Assembly: GCF_014195445.1 (NCBI RefSeq)
Contig: NZ_JACIBT010000001.1
Span: forward strand, 124,001-188,000
Origin: Garicola koreensis
GTDB taxonomy: Bacteria > Actinomycetota > Actinomycetes > Actinomycetales > Micrococcaceae
Direction: 5' to 3'
DNA: 64,000 bases
Shown: piece by piece, positions 52,966-61,487 of the stretch
Layout of the letters: each line of letters starts with the position of its first letter
Position numbering within the stretch: the stretch's first letter is position 1
Position numbers and translations under genes: made by a program
The notes under the pieces: generated by a model
Seen by the model: the letters and a program-made list of their open reading frames with translations, nothing else
What the model was told of the DNA's origin: nothing
Databases searched by the model: none

Positions 52966-54069
52966 CCGCGGCCCCAGGGGCTTGACCTCCGCGGAGACGC
53001 TGGTGGCGGCCACAGTCTCACCCAGGTCCTCCAGCCCAGCCGGGGCGTCGTCGTCGGTGGCGACCTCCATGCGGCTGAGCGCATCGACCTGCGGCAGCAC
53101 CCGGCGTTCGACGTTGCCGATGAGCCTGTTGTACGCCTCCACGGTCTGGGTGATGCGCTGGCCGGTGTCCTGCAAGTAGTTGCTCATCTTGGTCAGCCGG
53201 GTGTAGAGCTCACGGGAGTGGTCGACGACCTCTTTGATATTCGTCGCCAGCCGCTCCTGCCGCCAGGCGGTCTCCACGGCTTTCAGCGAGGCCAGCAGCG
53301 AGGCCGGCGAGACCAGGGTGACGCCTTTGGACAGTGAGTTGTCCAGCAGGTTCGCGTCGGCCTCCAGCGCGGCGGAGAGCAGGGATTCGGCCGGCACAAA
53401 GCAGAACACGACGTCGGGGGAGAGCTCCACCGCCTCCCAGTAGCGCTTCTTGGCCAGCTCCGCCACCCGGGCCCGCAGCGCTTTGGCCTGGGCTTCGGGG
53501 TCAGTGGGGTTCAGCGGTGCCTTGGCGTCGATGACCAGCTGCCGGCCGCCGGGCAGGTGGACCACCATGTCGGGGCGCTGGGTGGACCCGTTCTCGCTGG
53601 TGTGCTGTTCGGTGAAGTCCACGTGCGGCAGCATCCCGGCGGCCTCCACCACCCGGCGCAGCTGCACCTCACCCCAGTGCCCCCGGGCGGAGGTCGAATG
53701 CAGCGAGCCCAGCAGCGCCTGGGTGGATTCGATGATCTCGGCATCCGACTGGGCGGCCTGGCTCAGCTGCTGGCTGAGCTGGGAGTGCTGGGCGGCGCGC
53801 TCACGCTCGATCTCCTGGACTCGGCGGCGCATCTCGGTGACCCCCTCGCGCACCGGCTGCAGCATCTGCACCAGGGACTCGCGCTCGCCGGCGGACTCAG
53901 CCTCCTGGGCCCGGCGCCGGTCAATCTCGTCCAGCTGTCCGTGCGCCGAAGCCAGCTGCTGCTGCGCGTGGTGCAGTTCCGTGCGCACCGGACGCAACCA
54001 CAGAAATACTCCGATCCCGCCGATCAGCACACCGAGGGCAAGTCCCAGAAGCAGCATCAACCATTCCAT
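52933..54069 (-). CDS. rmuC: DNA recombination protein RmuC
   Basis: The protein of about 378 residues has an N-terminal membrane helix (WLMLLLGLALGVLIGGIGVF), a long coiled coil, and the RmuC nuclease-like domain (SARGHWGEVQLRRVVEAAGM, RPDMVVHLPGGRQLVIDAKA, FVPAESLLSAALEADANLLD, LVSPASLLASLKAVETAWRQ). It limits DNA inversions and may act as an endonuclease. I start it at ATG 54069, where the hydrophobic helix begins. The longer open frame lacks support. Confidence 0.93.
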   Translation of the reverse strand: MEWLMLLLGLALGVLIGGIGVFLWLRPVRTELHHAQQQLASAHGQLDEIDRRRAQEAESAGERESLVQMLQPVREGVTEMRRRVQEIERERAAQHSQLSQQLSQAAQSDAEIIESTQALLGSLHSTSARGHWGEVQLRRVVEAAGMLPHVDFTEQHTSENGSTQRPDMVVHLPGGRQLVIDAKAPLNPTDPEAQAKALRARVAELAKKRYWEAVELSPDVVFCFVPAESLLSAALEADANLLDNSLSKGVTLVSPASLLASLKAVETAWRQERLATNIKEVVDHSRELYTRLTKMSNYLQDTGQRITQTVEAYNRLIGNVERRVLPQVDALSRMEVATDDDAPAGLEDLGETVAATSVSAEVKPLGPRLQRDAEDPDQ

Positions 54070-54169
54070 GGTGACCACTGTGCCACCGGGGTCGGACACA
54101 GTCGTTGTCACCGCGCCGAAGACGCTCCTACATACGCAGCGCAGATACCAGCTGGACACCAAGGGTCTG

Positions 54170-54175
54170 TAGCCT
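54170..54175 (+). promoter_or_regulatory. -10 box TAGCCT for leaderless PPK2 transcript
   Basis: TAGCCT lies six bases before ATG 54182. No Shine-Dalgarno box is present. Confidence 0.5.
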
Positions 54176-54181
54176 AGCCGC

Positions 54182-55243
54182 ATGGGTAGTGCGAGCCGAT
54201 TAGACGTGGACCTGACTGGAGTGCCCGGGCCGAAGACGGAACCCGGGGCACCCTTCGACGGCGACCCGCGGGTCCTCTGGCGAGCAGCCCAGCACGATTC
54301 GCCCCTGGACCTCAGCGACATCCCCACCCGCCGCAGAACCGGGTTCGAGGGCAAGAAGCGCGCTGGACGCAAGGCGTTGGCGGCGCGGTCTGATCTGTTG
54401 GCGGATCTTCAGGAGCTGCTGTGGGCCCACGAAGCAGCCGCACCCCAGCAGGAGAAGGACGCTGTGCTGGCCGCCCTCGCTGCCCGGGCCCCGCAGCAGG
54501 ATGAGGAGGAGACCTCCCGGCGCAAGAAGCTCTTCGGTGCACGCGTGGAGAAGGCCCTTGACGCGCTGACCCCCGGTCCGCGGGTGCTGCTGGTGCTGCA
54601 GGGCATGGACGCCGCCGGCAAGGGCGGGGTGGTGAAGTCGGTGGCCGGTGCGATGAATCCCCTCGGCGTGGATGTGGCTGCCTTCGGCACACCCACTGAG
54701 GCGCAGTCGCGTCAGCACTATCTGCAGCGGATCATCGCCCGGCTGCCGGCCCCGGGCCACGTGGGCGTGTTTGACCGCTCCCACTATGAGGACGTGCTGG
54801 TTCCCACGGTGACCGGCAGTCATTCCGATGATGAGGTGGCTGACCGGGTGGAGGCGGTGCAGATCTTCGAACGCGACCTGGTGCGTCGGGGCTTCGTGAT
54901 CGTGAAGGTGCTGCTGCACATCTCGCCGCAGGAGCAGCTGAAGCGGCTGATGTCCCGGTTGGACCGGGAGCACAAGCACTGGAAGTACCGGCCGGCCGAT
55001 GCCGATGCGCGTGCGCAGTTCGGCACATTCCAGACGGTCTATTCAGCGCTCATTGAGGCCACCGACGCCGATCACGCCGGGTGGAACATCCTCGCAGCTG
55101 ACCGGAAATGGTACGCCCGCCTGGCAGTGCAGGAGCTGCTGATCGCCGCACTGGGGGACCTCAACCTGAAGTGGCCGGCGGCTGACTACGACGTCGAGGA
55201 AGAACGAGGTCGACTGCTGCGCAGCGAGGCCGGCGCGGGGTAG
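54182..55243 (+). CDS. PPK2-family polyphosphate kinase/phosphotransferase
   Basis: The 353-residue protein transfers phosphate between polyphosphate and nucleotides. It has the Walker A region LLVLQGMDAAGKGGVVKSVA, the lid and Walker B-like VGVFDRSHYEDVLVPTV, and FERDLVRRGFVIVKVLLHIS. It is longer than usual (about 260-300). There is an N-terminal extension of about 50 residues and an acidic insertion of about 35 residues between the first helix (LLADLQELLWAHEAA) and the Walker region. Substrate class (ADP, AMP or GDP) cannot be fixed. Confidence 0.9.
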   Translation: MGSASRLDVDLTGVPGPKTEPGAPFDGDPRVLWRAAQHDSPLDLSDIPTRRRTGFEGKKRAGRKALAARSDLLADLQELLWAHEAAAPQQEKDAVLAALAARAPQQDEEETSRRKKLFGARVEKALDALTPGPRVLLVLQGMDAAGKGGVVKSVAGAMNPLGVDVAAFGTPTEAQSRQHYLQRIIARLPAPGHVGVFDRSHYEDVLVPTVTGSHSDDEVADRVEAVQIFERDLVRRGFVIVKVLLHISPQEQLKRLMSRLDREHKHWKYRPADADARAQFGTFQTVYSALIEATDADHAGWNILAADRKWYARLAVQELLIAALGDLNLKWPAADYDVEEERGRLLRSEAGAG

Positions 55244-55271
55244 ACCGGCGCGACGCAGGGTCAGCGACGAA

Positions 55272-55619
55272 TCACCAGAAGACGGCCAGGCCGATGTTGA
55301 TCAGCGAGAGCCCGCCGACGGAGTGGGCGATGCCGGTGGGTACGGTCTCGTTCTTCGCGACCCGACGGCGCCCGATGATCGCGGTGACCAGCACGGCAAT
55401 GAGCACCAGAGCCTTGACGCCGATCTTCACGTGGTTGAGGTCGCCGTCGCCCATCTCTGCCAGGCCCACCAGCAGCACCCCGGAGACCAGCTGCACCCAG
55501 GCGCCGATGTGCTGCCACTGAAGGACAGTGGGCTTGCGGAAGGTGGCCAGCCACCCGCCCACCAGTGCGGCGGCGCCGAGAATGTGGAAGAACAGAGAGA
55601 GGGAGAACAAGAAATCCAT
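55272..55619 (-). CDS. Four-helix membrane protein, unknown function
   Basis: The 115-residue protein has four hydrophobic segments (FLFSLSLFFHILGAAALVGG, VQLVSGVLLVGLAEM, ALVLIAVLVTAIIGRR, SVGGLSLINIGLAVFW). It is conserved in type among Actinobacteria but has no function known to me. It lies upstream of, and divergent from, the riboswitch-controlled TerC gene. Confidence 0.75.
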   Translation of the reverse strand: MDFLFSLSLFFHILGAAALVGGWLATFRKPTVLQWQHIGAWVQLVSGVLLVGLAEMGDGDLNHVKIGVKALVLIAVLVTAIIGRRRVAKNETVPTGIAHSVGGLSLINIGLAVFW

Positions 55620-55679
55620 AGCTGCCAGGTTACTTGAACGTAGTGATGGGCGGCGCGCTGATGCCCTATACTTAACGCG

Positions 55680-55800
55680 AAGAGGGGAGTATCCCCACTC
55701 GCAGCGGTCTCGTCATCACGAACTGTTTCCAGTTCCGGGGCCGCAGGTTGGTGATCGAATCACCGGCGGGAGAGACCTCTGGTAATGCGTCATCGCTACC
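55680..55800 (+). promoter_or_regulatory. yybP-ykoY (manganese) riboswitch upstream of TerC gene
   Basis: The 120-base leader starts about eight bases after a TATACT -10 box (55667-55672). It contains GGGGAGTA near its 5' end, a pairing region GTCTCGTCATCACG, and GGGAGAGACCTCTGG near the 3' end, all typical of yybP-ykoY aptamers. TerC-family genes are classic targets of this Mn2+ sensor. The aptamer ends against the GGAGG ribosome-binding site at 55801, which suggests control of translation. I cannot run a covariance model. Confidence 0.75.
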
Positions 55801-55813
55801 GGAGGATTAATTG

Positions 55814-56815
55814 ATGGATGTTTCCCTTGCTGTCTGGCTGATCACGATTGCTGTGATCGCCGGGTTCTTTGTCTTCGACTTCTTCGCCCATGTGCGCACC
55901 CCGCACGAGCCCACGCTGAAGGAGTCCGGTCTCTGGTCGGCGTTCTACGTCGGCCTGGCGCTGCTCTTCGGCGTCTTAGTCACCTATGTCTGGGGCGGGC
56001 GCTACGGCGGTGAGTATTACGCCGGCTTCGTCACCGAGAAGGCGCTCTCGGTGGATAATCTGTTCGTCTTCCTACTGCTGATGACCAGTTTCGCAGTGCC
56101 GCGGGCCTATCAGCAGAAGGTGCTGCTGATCGGTATTGCGATCGCTCTGGTGATGCGCGGTGGATTCATCGCAGTGGGTGCTGCGGCGATCAACGCGTTC
56201 TCCTGGGTGTTCTACCTGTTCGGCATCTTCCTGATCTACACCGCGATCAAGCTGATAATCGACCATGTGCGCACGCAGGAGCCTACGGAGGAGAAGAAGG
56301 AGTCCCTGGGCGTACGGCTGATGAAGAAGGTGCTGCCCACCACGGAGGAGTATCACGAGGACAAGCTGACGGTGAAGATCGATGGCAAGCGCATGGTCAC
56401 GCCGATGTTGTTGGCGCTGGTGGCCATCGGCATGGCTGATCTGATGTTCGCCTTGGATTCGATTCCAGCGATCTATGGTCTGACCCAGGAGCCCTACCTG
56501 GTGTTCACCGCTAACGCGTTCGCGCTGATGGGTCTGCGCCAGCTCTACTTTCTGATCGGCGGGATGCTGGAGCGGCTGGTCTACCTTTCCTATGGTCTGT
56601 CGATCATTCTCGGGTTCATCGGTGTGAAGCTGGTGCTGCACGCTCTGCATGAGAACACCCTCCCGTTCCTCAACGACGGCGAACCGCTGCCGGTGCCGGA
56701 GGTCGGCATTGGGCTCTCTATGACCGTCATCGTCTCGGTGCTGGTGGTCACGGTGGTCGCCAGCCTGCTCGCAAGCCGCCCCCGAGGAACCCGCAAGCGC
56801 AGGACGACGACGTAG
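55814..56815 (+). CDS. TerC-family integral membrane protein (probable Mn2+ exporter)
   Basis: The protein of about 333 residues has seven to nine membrane helices and the TerC signatures: FFDFFAHVRTPHEPTLKES-like start, FVTEKALSVDNLFVFLLLMT, and VAIGMADLMFALDSIPAIYG, with acidic residues inside helices. Members such as Alx and MntX-like TerC proteins move manganese. ATG 55814 is eight bases after GGAGG. The yybP-ykoY leader supports a manganese role. Confidence 0.92.
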   Translation: MDVSLAVWLITIAVIAGFFVFDFFAHVRTPHEPTLKESGLWSAFYVGLALLFGVLVTYVWGGRYGGEYYAGFVTEKALSVDNLFVFLLLMTSFAVPRAYQQKVLLIGIAIALVMRGGFIAVGAAAINAFSWVFYLFGIFLIYTAIKLIIDHVRTQEPTEEKKESLGVRLMKKVLPTTEEYHEDKLTVKIDGKRMVTPMLLALVAIGMADLMFALDSIPAIYGLTQEPYLVFTANAFALMGLRQLYFLIGGMLERLVYLSYGLSIILGFIGVKLVLHALHENTLPFLNDGEPLPVPEVGIGLSMTVIVSVLVVTVVASLLASRPRGTRKRRTTT

Positions 56816-56895
56816 CGCCACGTTCTCCGGGGGCACCGCGTTCTCCAGGTCGCACTGAGCTGAGGTGAGCGGGGCACTGTGGCGCACGGGCCGTG

Positions 56896-56931
56896 CCCCT
56901 GACCACCGGTGCTATATCAGGTGATCAGGGG
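56896..56931. terminator. Hairpin between convergent TerC and HNH genes
   Basis: Arms 56896-56907 and 56920-56931 pair over 12 bases with one mismatch around a 12-base loop. It includes the HNH stop codon. Position between convergent genes suggests a bidirectional terminator. Confidence 0.55.
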
Positions 56932-58278
56932 GAAGGTGTGGGTGGGCAGCCAGAGGTCTATTACTGGTGGTCTGCTGGGGCTCGTTTCGGTGTCGCCGCG
57001 GGGTGGTGGGTGCAGGTGCCCGTGGGATTTCAACCGATGATGCCGTCGGCACAGTGCCCAGAGGTTCTTGGCCTGGGTCGTCCCGCCTGAGTCCCATGGG
57101 ATCTGGTGGTCGAGGTCGCAGCGTTCTGCGGCGACGGTGCAGCCTTGTGTCTGGCAGCGCCCGTCTCTGAAGATGATCGCCTCTCGCAGCCGCTGTGGTG
57201 GGTACCGGCCGGAGTAGGTGACGGTGAGGACATCGACGTCGGCGTCGCCGGCCCGGGGGCGGGTGATGCCTTCGTACCAGTTGTGCTCCGCGTCGGGGTC
57301 ACCGGCAAGGGCACGGGCCTGGTCTGCGTCCAGCGCCCAGGACCGGTCGGCTGAGATCGCTGGTTCGTTGGTCTCTCCGGTGAGGGTGGTCTCGGGGATC
57401 ATGATCATGATCTTCGCCTCCACCGGTGTTGATTCATCGGTGGGGTTGGTGCGCAGCCACGCGGAGAACAGATCTGCTTCCCGCTGGGCCAGCGTCGGAG
57501 ACTCACCTGCCTGACCCGGGCGGCCACACTCACCTGCCCCAGCGCCATGCTCGCGGGACCAGGAGCCCGCCGACCCCTGCTGGGCGCCTGCGGCCGCGGT
57601 GTCTTTGGCTGCAGTGTCTTTGGCAGCACTGTGGTGGCGGCGGGTGATGATCTTCAGCCGCTTCTCGATGGCGGCGGCTTCGATAGTGGGCAGGAAGGCG
57701 GAGACGATGCTCATCCCGTTGGGCAGGTGGGCGAATTGCACATGCCGCCGGGTGCGGGTGGTCCGGGTCAGGCGCTCATAGGCTTCGAAGTCGGTCTTGG
57801 CGATGTAGCGGGCCAACCAGTGGGCGAAGTCGCTGGTGCTGCGGGCCGCGGCCTGCTCGGCCGCGGCGGCGTCGACGATGGCCAACACGTGGTCATCAAG
57901 CTCACAGCCGGCGTCGACGATCTTACGCAGCCGGGGAAGGTCGATCAGCCCGGTGTGGAAGGCCTGCCAGGTGGCCGGCAGGTGGTTGCGGGCGAAGCCC
58001 GCGGCGTCCAGGATGACCCCGGCGGTCATATCACTGACCCCCAGCAGCTGCGACGCCTCAAGGTGGGCAGCCCGCACCGCTTCCTGGTCCGGGATGCCAC
58101 CCTCGGTGCGGCACTCGGCCACCACCCGGTCGGTGTAGTCCAACAGGGCGGTCAGCTTGGCCGCCTCCGCCTTGCGGGCGGCGGCCTGGTGCTCCCACGC
58201 GGCAGCCAGCTCCGGCTCGAAGCCCAGGTGCTCCACAGCCTGGGGCATCGGCGGGTCAAGAACTGGCAGCTGGTCCAT
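56917..58278 (-). CDS. DUF222/13E12-repeat family HNH endonuclease-like protein
   Basis: The protein of about 453 residues has the helical DUF222 domain (FARNHLPATWQAFHTGLIDL) and a C-terminal HNH domain with two zinc cysteines and the DxDH motif (CQTQGCTVAAERCDLDHQIP, then NLWALCRRHHRLKSHG). These are abundant, often multicopy actinobacterial proteins. Their mobility has been proposed but their role is unclear. A low-complexity Ala/Gly/Lys stretch separates the domains. I chose ATG 58278 because a TAGGCT box lies seven bases before it. Confidence 0.88.
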   Translation of the reverse strand: MDQLPVLDPPMPQAVEHLGFEPELAAAWEHQAAARKAEAAKLTALLDYTDRVVAECRTEGGIPDQEAVRAAHLEASQLLGVSDMTAGVILDAAGFARNHLPATWQAFHTGLIDLPRLRKIVDAGCELDDHVLAIVDAAAAEQAAARSTSDFAHWLARYIAKTDFEAYERLTRTTRTRRHVQFAHLPNGMSIVSAFLPTIEAAAIEKRLKIITRRHHSAAKDTAAKDTAAAGAQQGSAGSWSREHGAGAGECGRPGQAGESPTLAQREADLFSAWLRTNPTDESTPVEAKIMIMIPETTLTGETNEPAISADRSWALDADQARALAGDPDAEHNWYEGITRPRAGDADVDVLTVTYSGRYPPQRLREAIIFRDGRCQTQGCTVAAERCDLDHQIPWDSGGTTQAKNLWALCRRHHRLKSHGHLHPPPRGDTETSPSRPPVIDLWLPTHTFPLIT

Positions 58279-58285
58279 ACCCACC

Positions 58286-58291
58286 AGCCTA
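58286..58291 (-). promoter_or_regulatory. -10 box TAGGCT for leaderless HNH gene transcript
   Basis: On the minus strand TAGGCT lies seven bases before ATG 58278, with no Shine-Dalgarno sequence. Confidence 0.55.
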
Positions 58292-58394
58292 AACGTGGGG
58301 TAGGACACACCCACTGTCATCCACTACTCTCTGCTGCACCTCATGCGGGCTGGCCCGCCGTTGATGCCTCGTGACGGAGGTATTCCCTAAAATA

Positions 58395-58416
58395 TCTACA
58401 TACGTATAATTGTAGA
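58395..58416 (+). promoter_or_regulatory. Promoter with overlapping palindrome for the toxin-antitoxin pair
   Basis: TCTACA (58395-58400) and TGTAGA (58411-58416) form an inverted repeat around a consensus -10 TATAAT (58405-58410). The -10 ends seven bases before the antitoxin ATG, so the message is leaderless. Protein bound to the palindrome would block RNA polymerase, as expected for Phd autoregulation. Confidence 0.7.
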
Positions 58417-58417
58417 C

Positions 58418-59085
<668 letters not shown>

Positions 59086-59216
59086 ATCGCGCCCCGAAGT
59101 GCCTTGACCTGTCCCGACAGACAAAGTTACATGTCCTGAGTCTGTCACAGTGAAGTCGATTACTCCCTGCCGCGCATCAACCGCCAGACCCAGCTCTGAT
59201 CGTAGCTGGTATCCAC

Positions 59217-59363
59217 ATGGGGAGTTCCAGTCTCGTGTTCGAAGTCTTCCTTGTTCATGGCTGGCGTTTGTTCGATCCTCTGGTGAACCACTTCGAGCCG
59301 CACAGCCAGGGCAAGAGCTTCGTCGACGTCGTCAATATATTCCGACTGGCCGGAGTGAAGGCC
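59217..59363 (+). pseudogene. Degenerate copy of an HD-domain protein 3' end
   Basis: The stretch 59300-59363 is similar to 61417-61486: NHFEPHSQGKSFVDVVNIFR and LAGV here against DYFEPEFERKNFVDVIKNSD and WPE there. The stop has been lost and the upstream part has drifted or been deleted. The rest of 59086-59583 shows no gene I can support. Confidence 0.55.
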
Positions 59364-59583
59364 TACGCGCTGGGCGCCAGGAGCTGGCGGCGCCGTCCAG
59401 ACAAATTCGATGGGACCGCGCCTGGGCCCGGAGCCGTTGGCTTCGTTGGTTGTTCGCCGGCCCCGTTTCGGCCCATCGCTGGCGGGTGACGTGTTCTCAC
59501 CGGAGGTGAAGCCCATGCACCGCAACTTCAATGGGCCCGTCTTCACGCCCAAGGTAGTCAGCGGACTGTGGGTGACGTGAAGC

Positions 59584-60777
59584 CTACGTTCCGCTCTCCT
59601 CGGCACGGATGCGGAAGCTGCTCGGGAAGCCGGGGTCGGTGATCGCCGGGCGAGTCAGGCTGAACGGTTCGATGGGGTGAGGTGTCTCTCCCGCGGTCAG
59701 CAGGTCGGAGAGGATCTGGCCGACCAGGCTGGCGAACTTACCGGCGTGGCCTGCGCCGTTGAAGATTGCCACGTGGGGGTGCTCAGGCAGCGTGTCGAGG
59801 ACGAAGTTGCGGTCCTTCGGCATGTCGTAGACACACGTCTTGTGCAGCAGCGCCGGCCCGGCCGCCCGTGGCAGGTGCTCGGAGAGGAAGCCCTGGAGCA
59901 GGCTTCCTTCGGTGTCGTCGCCATCGAACTTTCGGTCCTCGCTCGCGATGAAGTGGCCTCGCATGTCTCGGGCGATCTTCGTGGCCGCCTCGCCATAGAC
60001 GGGAAACCCGTAGTAGACATCCTGGCCGTGGTAGATCCAGATCGGATGCCGTTCAGGCGCGAAGTCCGGCAGGTGAGGGCTGGAGAAGTAGCTCACCTGC
60101 TCCTGGGAGAGCGTCAGTTCGTAGGAGAGTCCCAAATCGTGCATATGCTCTTGAAGCCACGAGCCGGTGGCGACCATGAGCTTCTCGGCCTCGAATACGC
60201 CGGTGGAGGTTTCCACCGTGACGTGGTCGTCATGAAGTTGGATCTTCCCGACCTTCGTTCGCGGTCTGAAGTGGACACCGCACGCCATCGCCAACGAGGT
60301 GTGAGCGCTGACTGAGCGTCGGATGTCGATGATACCGCCGTCGCGTTGCCACAGCCCTACCGTTGAATCACTGACCTGCCACTGCGGGTAAGCGTCACGC
60401 ACCTCGGAGGCGGTGAGCTCCGAGTACTCGACCCCAGCCTCGTCCAGAGCCTGCTTATAGGTGCCGAAGCCAGCGCCGGGGGTGACTGCCGGGTCCGTAA
60501 GGTCGAGGCCTCCGGTCCGCAGGTACACCGGAAGACAGCTGTGCTCCTCCACCTGCTTCCAGCTTTCGAACATCGCATCGGTGAGGCGGGTATAGTCCGC
60601 GGAGTGGTAGACCCTCCGGATGATGCGGGAATGGTCGCCCGATGAGTTCAGGGTATTCACCAGATCAAACTGCTCCAGCACCAACACGTCTTTGACCCCG
60701 CGCTCGGTCAGCCAGTAGGCGGCCGCGGAGCCGATGGCGCCGGCACCGATAACGATGTGTGAATGACGCTCGACCAT
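59584..60777 (-). CDS. N-methyl-amino-acid oxidase of the SolA/monomeric sarcosine oxidase family
   Basis: The flavoprotein of about 397 residues has the FAD motif IVIGAGAIGSAAAYWLTERG, the substrate-side SGDHSRIIRRVYHSADYTRL, a cysteine in KTCVYDMPKDRNFVLDTLPE at the position that binds FAD covalently in this family, and FNGAGHAGKFASLVGQIL. It would oxidatively demethylate sarcosine, N-methyltryptophan or a related amine. I start it at ATG 60777, seven bases after a TACTAT box. It lies between two HD-domain remnants. Confidence 0.88.
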   Translation of the reverse strand: MVERHSHIVIGAGAIGSAAAYWLTERGVKDVLVLEQFDLVNTLNSSGDHSRIIRRVYHSADYTRLTDAMFESWKQVEEHSCLPVYLRTGGLDLTDPAVTPGAGFGTYKQALDEAGVEYSELTASEVRDAYPQWQVSDSTVGLWQRDGGIIDIRRSVSAHTSLAMACGVHFRPRTKVGKIQLHDDHVTVETSTGVFEAEKLMVATGSWLQEHMHDLGLSYELTLSQEQVSYFSSPHLPDFAPERHPIWIYHGQDVYYGFPVYGEAATKIARDMRGHFIASEDRKFDGDDTEGSLLQGFLSEHLPRAAGPALLHKTCVYDMPKDRNFVLDTLPEHPHVAIFNGAGHAGKFASLVGQILSDLLTAGETPHPIEPFSLTRPAITDPGFPSSFRIRAEESGT

Positions 60778-60784
60778 GGTGCCC

Positions 60785-60790
60785 ATAGTA
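60785..60790 (-). promoter_or_regulatory. -10 box TACTAT for leaderless SolA-like transcript
   Basis: On the minus strand TACTAT lies seven bases before ATG 60777, without a Shine-Dalgarno box. Confidence 0.5.
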
Positions 60791-60837
60791 CGGTTCGCGC
60801 GCAGCCTGGCACCACGACCGGAAGTCGCAGGCTCCAA

Positions 60838-61204
60838 GCAGAATCACGGGGTGCGGTCGGACGAGACAAGCTGAGGCGCATACACATGAGATCACTTGCG
60901 ACGCCCTTGGGCCATGGAGAAACGTGTGGTCAACCTATTTTCGGTCAGCTCCAGCCTGCGGATTGTGGCTTCGCCCTGCTTTGCGGATGTGGAGTTGAAC
61001 CACCTGCGTATGCACCGACAGCCCCAGAACGAGGATTCCCAAGCGCGGTTTCCCGCAAACCAGCAGGTCGGCTCGCTGAACCTTCACCTCCCTGAAGAGT
61101 GGGAACCAGTCGACGTCGCAAGTTTCGATCAGGGCGAGCGAGGGGGAGAGCAGGACGAGGAGTCTGGCTGCGATTGAGACGGTTCGCGAAAGTGGAGCAC
61201 ACAC
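60838..61204. other. Non-coding or degenerate stretch upstream of HD remnant
   Basis: Short frames exist on both strands (for example 60896-61177 plus), but none has a recognisable domain, a ribosome-binding site or a family match that I can defend. It may be the decayed 5' part of the HD gene or unrelated debris. Confidence 0.4.
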
Positions 61205-61486
61205 GAGCGCGACCATTGCCGGGCACTGGTGACCCGGGGCGTGGAGCTCGACGTGCTGGGTATCGGCTACGACTCGATCACTGATGAGCAGCGCCAGGCC
61301 GTGGTGGAGGCCCACCCGCGCCCGGATTTCAAGAATCGGATCCTCGAAGCCTTCCACGGTGGGCTCAAGGGCCGGCCGGCGACCACCTTCGGCAACGTCA
61401 AAGCCGATGTGTTGGATTACTTCGAGCCGGAATTCGAGCGCAAGAACTTCGTCGACGTCATCAAGAACTCAGACTGGCCGGAGTGA
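61205..61486 (+). pseudogene. HD-domain phosphohydrolase-like protein, C-terminal fragment
   Basis: The frame reads CRALVTRGVELDVLGIGYDS, then AHPRPDFKNRILEAFHGGLK, RPATTFGNVKADVLDYFEP and a normal stop after SDWPE. This is the C-terminal third of actinobacterial HD-domain proteins. The N-terminal part with the HD metal-binding motif is missing. A GTG at 61229 could start a small product, but it would lack the active site. A second, more decayed copy lies at 59217-59363. Confidence 0.65.
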
Positions 61487-61487
61487 A

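Noticed and set aside
59160-59606. A 148-codon minus-strand frame before the SolA-like gene
   Set aside because: It lies antisense to the degenerate HD copy and extends into the SolA 3' end. No domain is visible.
60935-61357. Opposing open frames of 93 and 140 codons upstream of the HD remnant
   Set aside because: Neither shows a recognisable motif, a signal peptide or a ribosome-binding site, and they exclude each other.
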